Positions 25,412 to 33,790 of a stretch of 64,000 nt of DNA are shown piece by piece. The stretch spans positions 372,001-436,000 of the forward strand of contig JAHCIQ010000003.1 of the NCBI GenBank assembly GCA_026129135.1. Direction: 5' to 3'. The translations under genes and the position numbers were made by a program. The notes beneath the pieces were generated by a model. The model was not told where the DNA came from, ran no database searches, and saw only the letters and a list, made by a program, of their open reading frames with translations. This stretch comes from Cyanobacteria bacterium TGS_CYA1. Its GTDB lineage: Bacteria > Cyanobacteriota > Vampirovibrionia > Obscuribacterales > Obscuribacteraceae. Every line of letters starts with the position of its first letter. The first letter of the stretch is position 1.

Positions 25412-27168
25412 AAAACGGATTTACTCAAGGACTTATGGCAGGCGCCAAACTTTATGGACGTCTGCTCAGTTATATCAAGCCGTACCTGACGATGTTCATC
25501 ATCGGCTTGCTTGCTGCAATTCCATCTGGTGCCATGGATGGTGTCATTTCATTGCTCGCGGGTCAGGGCGTACAAAAAATTCTGGTTGAAGGTCATAAAT
25601 CCAAACTTTATTTTATTCCTATTGCTGTGATGGGAATTGCTGTTGTTCAGGGCTTCTTTCAGTTTCTTGAAACTTATTGCATAAGAAAAGTAGGAGCTAG
25701 CGCAATCGCCGATTTGCGCAATGAGCTTTTCACCCATTTAGAAAAACAACCAATTCGCTATATTCTTTCCACTAAATCTGGCGTACTCGTCAGTCGCATT
25801 ATTAACGATGTAAACATTATCGAGAACGCGATATCGCAAGCGTTTCAAACAATGATATCGCGATTCATCACACTCATTTCGCTTGCTTTCGTTTTGATTT
25901 ATCAAAGCTGGTATTTGAGTTTGATCGCACTGTCTATTTTTACTTTGATTGTGCCACCAGTCGCATATCTTGGTTCTAAAATAAGGAAAGCATCAAAGCG
26001 TGGTCAGGAAGCCATAGGCGACCTTTCTGCAGTTTTGACAGAATCTATACAAGGTTCCAAGATTGTTACTTCTTTCAATTTAGAAGAATATCAAATCGGC
26101 AAGTTCAAACAAACAAATCGCGATTTCTTGCGCAGCATGATTAAGGCTACAAAATCAGAAGCGATTCAATCTCCTATTCTTACTTTGATTGGTGCTGCAG
26201 GTATTGCAGCTGTCGTGTATGTCGCTGGTCATCAGGTTGTGAATCACGAACTTACAATTGGTGCACTTACTTCGTTTATTATCGCCTTGATTCTTTTGTA
26301 TTCTCCGCTAAAAACAATGGGGCGTGTTAACGGAATCGTGCAACCCGCACTTGCTGCTGCTACTAGAATTTTCGAAGTCTTAGACAAAGAGCCAGAAATG
26401 GTAGATTCGCCTGGTGCAATCGATTTGCCTCAAGGCTCGCACAATCTCAAACTGGACAAAGTAGGCTTTGTTTATCCAGGTCAGGAAAAACGGGTTTTGG
26501 ACGATATTACAATCGATATTCCGTCTGGAACAGTGGTTGCTTTGGTCGGACTCTCTGGAGCTGGAAAATCTACAATTGCTAATTTAGTCCCTCGATTTTA
26601 TGATGTCACTAATGGTGCCATTTATATAGACGGAAAAGCTTTGCCTGAGTACACGATGAAATCGCTTCGTAGGGAAATCGCAATGGTGACTCAGGATAAT
26701 TTCTTGTTTCATACTACTGTGGGTGAAAATATTCGGCTTGGCAAAGTAGGCGCTACAGAAGAAGAAATAATAGAAGCTGCAAAAGCTGCTTATTGTCATG
26801 ATTTTATTATGGCATTGCCCGATGGCTATAATACCGAGATTGGTGAGCGCGGCGTGCGACTATCTGGCGGTCAGCAACAACGTGTTGCTATTGCCAGAGC
26901 CATCCTTAAAGATGCCCCGATTTTGATTCTGGATGAAGCCACGAGTTCGCTCGATAATGAATCTGAAGCTTATGTGCAAAAAGCACTCAATAATCTGATG
27001 AAGAATCGCACCACCATCGTAATAGCGCACAGATTGTCAACTATCAGAAATGCAGATAAAATTCTGGTTTTAGATCAAGGTAAAATTGCCGAGCAAGGCA
27101 CACACTTGCAGCTGGAAAAACAAAATGGCATCTATGCAAGACTGCTTGCAGCTCAGTTTGAGCCCTGA
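25408..27168 (+). CDS. msbA: ABC transporter, MsbA-type lipid A flippase
   Basis: 586 residues: six membrane helices, then a nucleotide-binding domain with Walker A G-L-S-G-A-G-K-S-T, Q-loop, signature L-S-G-G-Q-Q-Q-R and Walker B I-L-I-L-D-E-A-T-S-S-L-D, followed by the H-loop I-A-H-R-L-S-T. This is the half-size exporter architecture of MsbA, and the 4-base overlap with lpxB supports lipid A-core transport. Other lipid exporters share the fold. The TTG start is supported by the overlap and by GAGGT about 9 bases upstream; an ATG at 25435 is the alternative. Confidence 0.9.
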   Translation: MKNGFTQGLMAGAKLYGRLLSYIKPYLTMFIIGLLAAIPSGAMDGVISLLAGQGVQKILVEGHKSKLYFIPIAVMGIAVVQGFFQFLETYCIRKVGASAIADLRNELFTHLEKQPIRYILSTKSGVLVSRIINDVNIIENAISQAFQTMISRFITLISLAFVLIYQSWYLSLIALSIFTLIVPPVAYLGSKIRKASKRGQEAIGDLSAVLTESIQGSKIVTSFNLEEYQIGKFKQTNRDFLRSMIKATKSEAIQSPILTLIGAAGIAAVVYVAGHQVVNHELTIGALTSFIIALILLYSPLKTMGRVNGIVQPALAAATRIFEVLDKEPEMVDSPGAIDLPQGSHNLKLDKVGFVYPGQEKRVLDDITIDIPSGTVVALVGLSGAGKSTIANLVPRFYDVTNGAIYIDGKALPEYTMKSLRREIAMVTQDNFLFHTTVGENIRLGKVGATEEEIIEAAKAAYCHDFIMALPDGYNTEIGERGVRLSGGQQQRVAIARAILKDAPILILDEATSSLDNESEAYVQKALNNLMKNRTTIVIAHRLSTIRNADKILVLDQGKIAEQGTHLQLEKQNGIYARLLAAQFEP

Positions 27169-27190
27169 CTTGATTTTAAAAGGAGACCTT

Positions 27191-27673
27191 ATGTCTTTCA
27201 ATAAATTGGCTATGATTGTTCTTTTAGTCTCCAGTCTGAACGCTTCTGCTTTTGGAGCTGACATCAAGGTTCAATCGAATAAGTTGCCAACTGTTCTGCG
27301 TCCGGCAGTTGAAAAACTAAAGGATTCAAAAACACCAGTGATGCTTCCGACCTGGTTGCCTTCGTCGTGTATTGGACCCGTCGGGGTGGGTGGTGGTCCC
27401 TTTCAAGATGGTTATGAAATCTGGCTTGGTACTTGCAGTGCCGACACCACTTTCTTTACCAGTGGTGGCAAGGGTAAAGCTACTAAAACAAAGCACGCAG
27501 TCAAACTGATAAATGGCAAAACTGCATATGTCCAGAATCTCAAAGATTTTTGCATAGAGTGGACAGATAAGTCGTATGTTTATCGCGTCGGTTATCCAAG
27601 CCGAGGAGCCAAAAGCGATAGTGAGATCCTAATAAAAATAGCCAATTCGATGAAATTGTTAGAATCGAAATAG
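27191..27673 (+). CDS. Secreted protein, unknown
   Basis: 160 residues from ATG 27191, which has GGAG 7 bases upstream. A signal peptide ends near A-F-G-A-D (residue 24). The mature domain has three Cys, a Y-E-I-W-L-G strand, a K-L-I-N-G-K-T-A-Y-V-Q turn and ends L-I-K-I-A-N-S-M-K-L, a pattern like DUF4367-type secreted domains, without firm match. It follows msbA by 22 bases and may be co-transcribed. Convergent with the MscS gene, one base apart. Confidence 0.72.
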   Translation: MSFNKLAMIVLLVSSLNASAFGADIKVQSNKLPTVLRPAVEKLKDSKTPVMLPTWLPSSCIGPVGVGGGPFQDGYEIWLGTCSADTTFFTSGGKGKATKTKHAVKLINGKTAYVQNLKDFCIEWTDKSYVYRVGYPSRGAKSDSEILIKIANSMKLLESK

Positions 27674-27674
27674 T

Positions 27675-29330
27675 TCAGGAATTTGGGTTCGATTTGGTCA
27701 GGTCCACCACGAATGGTGGCTGCTTATAATCTTTTGGCATGTAATTTAGTGGAATGGAAGTGAGATTGCCATCGCGCAAACAAATGTATTGTGGAGACAT
27801 GATCTCGACCTGTGCTTCGTTGAATTTGTCAAGGATTTTTAAATGCAGATCAGAATAAACTCGCGGTAATTCACTTGCAAGTTTGGTGAATGCATTTATT
27901 TCATAGGTTATATAATAATCGTCGAGTGAGGTTTGGAGCACAAATGGTTTTGGATCTTTTTCGATTCCAGGACATTCCAATGCCGCATTAATAAGCAAAT
28001 CCTGAATTTGTCCATAAGGTGACTCGTACCCGATAGTTACGGATGTGTAGACAGTCAGTGTGCCAGTTCTTGCATTCACCGAGTAGTTCATTACATTCGT
28101 GTTCAATATCTGGGCATTTGGAATCGATACCACTTCGTTTTTGGGAGTCTTTAATCTAGTGACGAAAAGTGTTTTCTCTACTACGTCGCCAGTGCAGTCG
28201 CCAATTTTTACCCTATCTCCCAACTTGAATGCATTAGTGTAAGTAAGCACTGTACCTGCCATTACGTTACCTACAACGCCAGTGGATCCAAGTGATACCA
28301 GTAAGCCAAGCAACAGACCAACCTGGTTGAATGCAGGCGAACCCCAACCAGGCAGATATGGCAATGCCACCATTATTGCTATCACGAAAATGAGACCTCG
28401 CACGAGCTTATATGTTGGCTCCGCCCAGTCGGGGTCGAAGTCGGCGATGCGAATAGTCGAATCTTCGAGTGCGTTGAAAATGAAATGAGCAAAACTATTT
28501 ACCAGATATGCAATAACGATAATGCCTATAAGTGCAAGTGTTTCTGGGATGAAATCAATCACGCCATCTACAAAAGCATGGAGCGGCGCGATGGCATTAG
28601 CAATAATTGCTTTGGTTAGATAACGCGTTCCAGGAAAGAACGACAGGCACTGCAATACGTAGCCAATTATTATGATTATGATAAGTGCTATCTGTCCAAA
28701 TCGAACCAGACTGACGACCAGCTCGTATAGTGCGTGCTCGCCTATCAATTCGGCTTGTTGTATTTTAATTGCTTTGATGTAATGTCCACGCCAGTTTTTC
28801 AACTTTATGAACAATGAAGTTGTGAGTCTTGATACAAGAGCAACTATAAAGATCAGAATAATGGTGCAAATTGCAGTAAGACCAATAGCGGTGGCAATAG
28901 ACCCTGCATTTACCTTTTCGATTCTTTGAGCAAGAGCATAGCGAATTTTAGCTGCAAAATCTCGCGACAATTTTGACGACGAGCTTTGCGCAATTCTTGC
29001 ATCTTCACCACATACAGTGGCAATACGCTTGGTTCCAGACATAATGTCTGTACCTTGTGCGGTCTCTAATGTTTCGATAGAATTTATGTCAAAGTCGGGC
29101 TCTTCAGACAATTGTCTCAAAATATTCGATGTTCGCTCCGCTCGCTCGAGCGGTGAGAGACCATCAAAACTTGAATAAAAAACAAATAGTCTCTTGCCGT
29201 TAACAACTACTGCGGCACCCTGGTTTTCTTGTGCTGAGGGAGAGTCAGCAAAGACTGGCGATGACAAAAAGCAAGAAATAAATATAGCTAGTAAGCTGGC
29301 ATAGACTTTGAGCCGTGAAATTCGGGTCAT
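27675..29330 (-). CDS. MscS-family mechanosensitive ion channel
   Basis: 551 residues. A signal peptide (to about residue 28) is followed by a periplasmic region of about 110 residues, then four to five membrane helices. The pore/beta domain is clear: G-N-V-M-A-G-T-V-L-T-Y, F-K-L-G-D-R-V-K-I-G and V-S-I-P-N-A-Q-I-L-N-T-N-V-M-N-Y-S, and the C-terminal alpha/beta domain follows. MscS channels open under membrane tension to release solutes. The extra N-terminal region makes it one of the large MscS relatives. Own transcription unit. Confidence 0.9.
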   Translation of the reverse strand: MTRISRLKVYASLLAIFISCFLSSPVFADSPSAQENQGAAVVVNGKRLFVFYSSFDGLSPLERAERTSNILRQLSEEPDFDINSIETLETAQGTDIMSGTKRIATVCGEDARIAQSSSSKLSRDFAAKIRYALAQRIEKVNAGSIATAIGLTAICTIILIFIVALVSRLTTSLFIKLKNWRGHYIKAIKIQQAELIGEHALYELVVSLVRFGQIALIIIIIIGYVLQCLSFFPGTRYLTKAIIANAIAPLHAFVDGVIDFIPETLALIGIIVIAYLVNSFAHFIFNALEDSTIRIADFDPDWAEPTYKLVRGLIFVIAIMVALPYLPGWGSPAFNQVGLLLGLLVSLGSTGVVGNVMAGTVLTYTNAFKLGDRVKIGDCTGDVVEKTLFVTRLKTPKNEVVSIPNAQILNTNVMNYSVNARTGTLTVYTSVTIGYESPYGQIQDLLINAALECPGIEKDPKPFVLQTSLDDYYITYEINAFTKLASELPRVYSDLHLKILDKFNEAQVEIMSPQYICLRDGNLTSIPLNYMPKDYKQPPFVVDLTKSNPNS

Positions 29331-29415
29331 GAAAGATTGCTATCCCCATTTAAGGCAACTGAAGGCAACAATTATTTAGTGCCACCAGCGGAATTTTCGA
29401 AATCCCATGACAACC

Positions 29416-29682
29416 TTAGTGCAAATTCCCTACCAAGAGCGCAATAACCGCAATAATTCCCCATAAAGTTGCCAGTCCCAGAGAGAGCGCTCGATTGGGC
29501 TTGTCTTTAGACATCAATACAAGTAGTAAAAAAATGACAGCAAAGCTGAGGGGCAATATGAATTTATTCTGCTTCGGCAAGAAATCGCAAAAATAGGCAA
29601 TTGGAGCCAAGATAATGGCAAACATTACCGGGGGCGTTTTAACCGCTTGTATAAGGCTGTCTTTGTTTAAATCGTCAGGCAT
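29416..29682 (-). CDS. Small membrane protein, unknown
   Basis: 88 residues with three hydrophobic helices (about 15-32, 40-57, 65-86) and short polar loops. No recognised family. ATG 29682 is preferred because it gives a short polar N-terminus; an in-frame start at 29718 is possible. It is divergent from tex, so 29683-29773 should hold both promoters, though no clear -35/-10 pair stands out. Confidence 0.58.
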   Translation of the reverse strand: MPDDLNKDSLIQAVKTPPVMFAIILAPIAYFCDFLPKQNKFILPLSFAVIFLLLVLMSKDKPNRALSLGLATLWGIIAVIALLVGNLH

Positions 29683-29773
29683 ACACCAAATGTTCCCCAG
29701 TGAGCTGTTTTTTACCACTTAAGAGAGGCGAAACCTTGTATCATCTTTCAATCGTTTCAGGAACTTAGAACCA

Positions 29774-31936
29774 ATGACCACAGCTAGTTACGCCAATCAA
29801 ATCGCCCAGGAATTAAAAGTTAATCAAAGCCAGGTCGACGCCACCTTGAAACTTCTGGCAGAAGATTGCACTGTTCCTTTTATCGCTCGTTATCGTAAAG
29901 AAGTTACTGGCTCTCTTGATGAGGTTGTTATTACAGCCATTCGAGATGCCAACGAGCGCATGATTCAGTTCGACAAGCGCAAGGCAGCCATTATTAAATC
30001 ACTGAGCGAACGCAATTTACTTACAGATGAATTGTCTAAGAAAATTGACGCTGCTTCGGGAATTAACGAACTGGAAGACATTTATTTGCCTTACAAACCA
30101 AAGCGAAAAACAAGAGCAAGTGTTGCTCGCGAAAAGGGGCTTGAACCACTTGCGCTGGATATTTTTAACTATAAAATCAAAGAAGTAAACAAAGCCGCCG
30201 AAGCCTTTGTAGACAAAGAAAAAGGTGTCGAGAATGTCGAGCAGGCACTTGATGGTGCTTGCGATATCATGGCTGAGTGGATGAGCGAGCACGAACAGCT
30301 GCGCAAACAGTTGCGTCAGTATTGGGCGAAGAACAGCGTCATCACATCGACTTTAGCTAAGGGCAAAGAGCAAGACGGTCAAAAATTTAAAGACTATTTC
30401 GACTGGAGTGAAAAGGTTACTGCTGCCCCATCTCATCGAATCCTTGCGATGTATCGTGGTGAAGCCGAAGATATTTTGAAGATTGCAGTTTATCCAGATT
30501 ACAAAGCTGCTTTCGATATGATGCGTAATATCTTTATCAAAGGAAAAGGCGAATGCACCGACCTGATTGAAGAAACAATCGAAGATGCTTATGAAAGACT
30601 TCTGTCACCATCCATGGAGTCGGAGCTTCGAGCAGAACTAAAGACACGTGCAGATGTAGAAGCTATAAAAGTTTTTACCAAGAACTTGCGTGAATTGCTC
30701 ATGGCACCGCCGCTGGGGCAAGAGTCTATGGTGGCATTGGACCCAGGATTCAGGACCGGATGCAAACTCGTTTGTTTGAGCCCGCAAGGCGACTTACTCA
30801 AGCACGATGTTGTTTATCCTCATATGGATGGTGCTGGCGAAGGCGCTAAGCAAGCCAAAATTAAAGCTGAGCAAAAGATTCTAGATATTGTTAAAGAATT
30901 CAATGTTACTGCAATTGCCATCGGTAATGGTACCGCTGGTCGCGAAACAGAAGAGTTTGTCCGAAGCATAGACTGGGCTAAAAACAAGGTTGAGCCACCA
31001 CAAATAGTGATGGTAAACGAATCTGGTGCTTCAATTTATTCGGCATCAGAAGTCGCTCGAGACGAATTTCCAGATCACGACCTTACTGTACGCGGTGCGG
31101 TGTCTATCGGCAGACGATTGATGGATCCGTTAGCCGAATTGGTTAAAATCGATCCTAAATCGATAGGTGTTGGTCAGTATCAACACGATGTGGACCAGTC
31201 GGCACTGCAAGCAAGTCTCGATGATACTGTCATGAGTTGCGTCAACTCTGTTGGAGTTGAATTGAATACAGCTAGCAAACAGTTACTTTCATACGTATCT
31301 GGACTGGGCAATCAGATTGCAGCAAACATCGTCAAATATCGCCAGGAAAATGGACCTTTCAAATCCAAAGCCGAGCTTAAAAAAGTCACTCGTCTAGGTC
31401 CTAAAGCATTCGAGCAAAGTGCAGGCTTCTTACGTATTCGCGGTGCCAAAAATCCACTCGATGCAAGCGCTGTTCACCCTGAAAGTTATGGCGTAGTAGA
31501 ATCTATGGCAAAAGATCAGGGCGTGAAATTAGCCGAACTTATGTCTGATTCTGATGCTCGCAAAAAAATAGACCTCAAGCAATATGTCAATGACAAAATT
31601 GGTCTGCCGACATTGAACGACATTATGCAGGAACTCGAAAAGCCTGGTCGTGACCCGCGTGCCAAGCTTGAAGCGATGAAATTTGCCGAAGGCGTACATT
31701 CTATGAACGATTTAAAAGAAGGAATGAAGTTGCCTGGAATCGTCACTAATGTCACTGCTTTTGGTGCTTTCGTAGATGTCGGCGTTCACCAGGATGGACT
31801 GGTGCATGTAAGCGAATTAGCAAATAAATTCGTCAAAGATCCTAGTGAAGTCGTCACTGTTCAGCAAAAAGTGCAGGTAACAGTACTTGAGGTTGACGTC
31901 AATCGCAAGCGCATTTCACTTAGTATGAAACGTTAA
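29774..31936 (+). CDS. tex: Tex/YhgF RNA-binding transcription accessory protein
   Basis: 720 residues, full-length Tex: N-terminal helical region with P-F-I-A-R-Y-R-K-E-V-T-G, a YqgF-like domain (A-L-D-P-G-F-R-T-G-C-K), helix-hairpin-helix segments (Y-V-S-G-L-G-N-Q-I-A) and a C-terminal S1 domain (G-I-V-T-N-V-T-A-F-G-A-F-V-D-V-G to I-S-L-S-M-K-R). Tex binds nucleic acid and affects transcription and RNA turnover. AGGAAC upstream of the ATG can serve as ribosome binding site. Confidence 0.94.
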   Translation: MTTASYANQIAQELKVNQSQVDATLKLLAEDCTVPFIARYRKEVTGSLDEVVITAIRDANERMIQFDKRKAAIIKSLSERNLLTDELSKKIDAASGINELEDIYLPYKPKRKTRASVAREKGLEPLALDIFNYKIKEVNKAAEAFVDKEKGVENVEQALDGACDIMAEWMSEHEQLRKQLRQYWAKNSVITSTLAKGKEQDGQKFKDYFDWSEKVTAAPSHRILAMYRGEAEDILKIAVYPDYKAAFDMMRNIFIKGKGECTDLIEETIEDAYERLLSPSMESELRAELKTRADVEAIKVFTKNLRELLMAPPLGQESMVALDPGFRTGCKLVCLSPQGDLLKHDVVYPHMDGAGEGAKQAKIKAEQKILDIVKEFNVTAIAIGNGTAGRETEEFVRSIDWAKNKVEPPQIVMVNESGASIYSASEVARDEFPDHDLTVRGAVSIGRRLMDPLAELVKIDPKSIGVGQYQHDVDQSALQASLDDTVMSCVNSVGVELNTASKQLLSYVSGLGNQIAANIVKYRQENGPFKSKAELKKVTRLGPKAFEQSAGFLRIRGAKNPLDASAVHPESYGVVESMAKDQGVKLAELMSDSDARKKIDLKQYVNDKIGLPTLNDIMQELEKPGRDPRAKLEAMKFAEGVHSMNDLKEGMKLPGIVTNVTAFGAFVDVGVHQDGLVHVSELANKFVKDPSEVVTVQQKVQVTVLEVDVNRKRISLSMKR

Positions 31937-31939
31937 GTC

Positions 31940-32590
31940 ATGGAACTAAGGTCACTCAAAGAGTTGATTAATCTTGAAGAGCCTGCTTGGCCGTATGTCC
32001 AAGAATGGATTGAGTCCGGCAGGAATCATGTTGAGATATTACCTGTGACGCAAAAAAAACGTGAAGAAGCCCTGGTAAAAGCTCAGGTGACCACGCGATC
32101 TCCTATGGGCGCGATAATCTATGAAACTGGTGGCATATTAGTCGACCATGGTTGGCTTCGTATATACGGATCTGGTCATGAAAAACTGAATCGCTCGCTT
32201 CCCTTTTGGAACGAAGAAGCCCTCGAAACGAGTTTGTATGAGGTGCCGTATCTTCTTGTCGCTGACGATGCAATTGGCGGATTTTATGCCGTGGACAATG
32301 GATTTTTTGGTGCACCGCAAAAGGTTTTTTATTATGCTGGGGATATTCCTGGATGGGAAAACTTGGATATGGGCTACAGTGATTTTGTGGCGGCAATGTT
32401 CGACGTTGACTTTGGTGAATATAACGGCTCATTTAGATGGACTAATTGGAAGGAAGACGTAGCCGAACTAAATGGCGATCAAGGCATACATGCATATCCA
32501 CCTTACTGGGCTGAATTTCCAAAAGACAAGGAACGTTCACGAAAAGCTGTTCCAGTCAAAGAACTATTTACTCTGACTTTAATTCAGTAG
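31940..32590 (+). CDS. DUF2625-family protein
   Basis: 216 residues matching the DUF2625 pattern from end to end: L-I-N-x-x-x-P-A-W-P-Y-V-Q-E-W, then T-G-G-I-L-V-D-H-G-W-L-R-I-Y-G-S-G, G-G-F-Y-A-V-D-N-G-F-F-G and W-E-N-L-D-M-G-Y-S-D-F. The family is typical of immunity-like or stress-associated small soluble proteins, but no function is established. It starts 3 bases after the tex stop, so it is expressed with tex or by coupling. Confidence 0.85.
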   Translation: MELRSLKELINLEEPAWPYVQEWIESGRNHVEILPVTQKKREEALVKAQVTTRSPMGAIIYETGGILVDHGWLRIYGSGHEKLNRSLPFWNEEALETSLYEVPYLLVADDAIGGFYAVDNGFFGAPQKVFYYAGDIPGWENLDMGYSDFVAAMFDVDFGEYNGSFRWTNWKEDVAELNGDQGIHAYPPYWAEFPKDKERSRKAVPVKELFTLTLIQ

Positions 32591-32596
32591 TTTATC

Positions 32597-33790
32597 CTAT
32601 TTGCGCTGACTGACGATATTCATTTTTGCAGCCCATTTGTTCAAGTCTTGTTTGAGCAGTGCTTGTGCCATCATGTCTGGAAACAAATCAGGCGTGCAGG
32701 CAAAGGTCGGAATATCGAAAGAGGCGAAGCTAGCCGCATTCTTATGGTCATACATCGGTGCGCCTTCGTCGCTGAGTGCAAGCAGGCAAACTACTTTAGT
32801 TCCGTTTTTTGCGATTTGTGCTGCACGTTTCAACATTTCTTGCTGATTTCCGCCTTCGAACAAATCGGTGATCATTACAAGTACTGTTTCGGTGGGACGC
32901 CTGATAAGAGTCTGACAATGTGCAAGGGCTCGATTAATATCTGTGCCACCGCCAAGCTGTGTTCCAAATAAGACTTCTACCGGGTCTTGCAGCATTGGTG
33001 TCAAATCTACGACTGAAGTATCGAATACCACCATCGATGTGTTTATAGCGGGTAAAGATGCAAGCACAGCAGCAAAGATGCTTGAATATACAACAGATGT
33101 CGCCATCGATCCGCTCTGGTCTACGCACAAAATGATGTCGGCAAGACTGGAGCGTTTTCTGCCAAATCCGATTTTTCGCTCTGGAATAATTGTTTTATAT
33201 TCGGGTTGATAATGTTTGAGATTAGCTCTGATTGTTCTGTGCCAGTCGATTTCGTTGTGGCGCGGTCTGAAATTACGCTGAGCTTTGTTTAGCGCGCCCA
33301 TCACCGCTTGCTTTGTGGGGCTGGCTAATTTTCTCATTAACTCATTTACTACTTTGCGCACCACTTGTCGTGCTGTGTCTTTAGTCTTGTTTGGCATCGC
33401 CCGACCAAGCGATATCAGAGTCGATACCAGATGAACATCCGCTTCTACAGAGGCTAAAAGCTCTGGCTCAAGCAGCATTTTTTGAATATTCAAGCGCTCG
33501 AGCGCGTCTTTTTGCATAACCTGCACAACGCTTGTAGGAAAATAAGTTCTGATATCTCCCAGCCATCTTGCAATTTTGGGCGCAGACGAGCCTAGCCCCG
33601 CATTCAGTCCTTGAGATTTAGTATCTTCATTTGGCTTTGATTCTTCAATGCGAGTATCATACAGAGCCGATAAGGCTCCATCTATTCGTGCATCGTCAGT
33701 AGATAATTGAATACCTATGCCGTCGCACTGACTGCTACCAAGAATAAGGCGCCAGCGTCTTAAGCGTTCTTCGGCATCTACAATACTCAC
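32597..33790 (-). CDS. VWA-domain protein of the SWIM-MoxR cassette
   Basis: 397 residues. The C-terminal half is a von Willebrand factor A domain with a complete MIDAS: D-x-S-G-S at 214-218, a Thr in G-G-G-T-D-I and an Asp in M-I-T-D-L-F, so metal-dependent ligand binding is possible. The N-terminal 200 residues are helical (CoxE-like arrangement). The GTG start overlaps the DUF5682 stop (GTGA). VWA proteins of this type pair with MoxR ATPases to remodel or activate targets. Last gene of the five-gene cassette. Confidence 0.9.
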   Translation of the reverse strand: MSIVDAEERLRRWRLILGSSQCDGIGIQLSTDDARIDGALSALYDTRIEESKPNEDTKSQGLNAGLGSSAPKIARWLGDIRTYFPTSVVQVMQKDALERLNIQKMLLEPELLASVEADVHLVSTLISLGRAMPNKTKDTARQVVRKVVNELMRKLASPTKQAVMGALNKAQRNFRPRHNEIDWHRTIRANLKHYQPEYKTIIPERKIGFGRKRSSLADIILCVDQSGSMATSVVYSSIFAAVLASLPAINTSMVVFDTSVVDLTPMLQDPVEVLFGTQLGGGTDINRALAHCQTLIRRPTETVLVMITDLFEGGNQQEMLKRAAQIAKNGTKVVCLLALSDEGAPMYDHKNAASFASFDIPTFACTPDLFPDMMAQALLKQDLNKWAAKMNIVSQRK

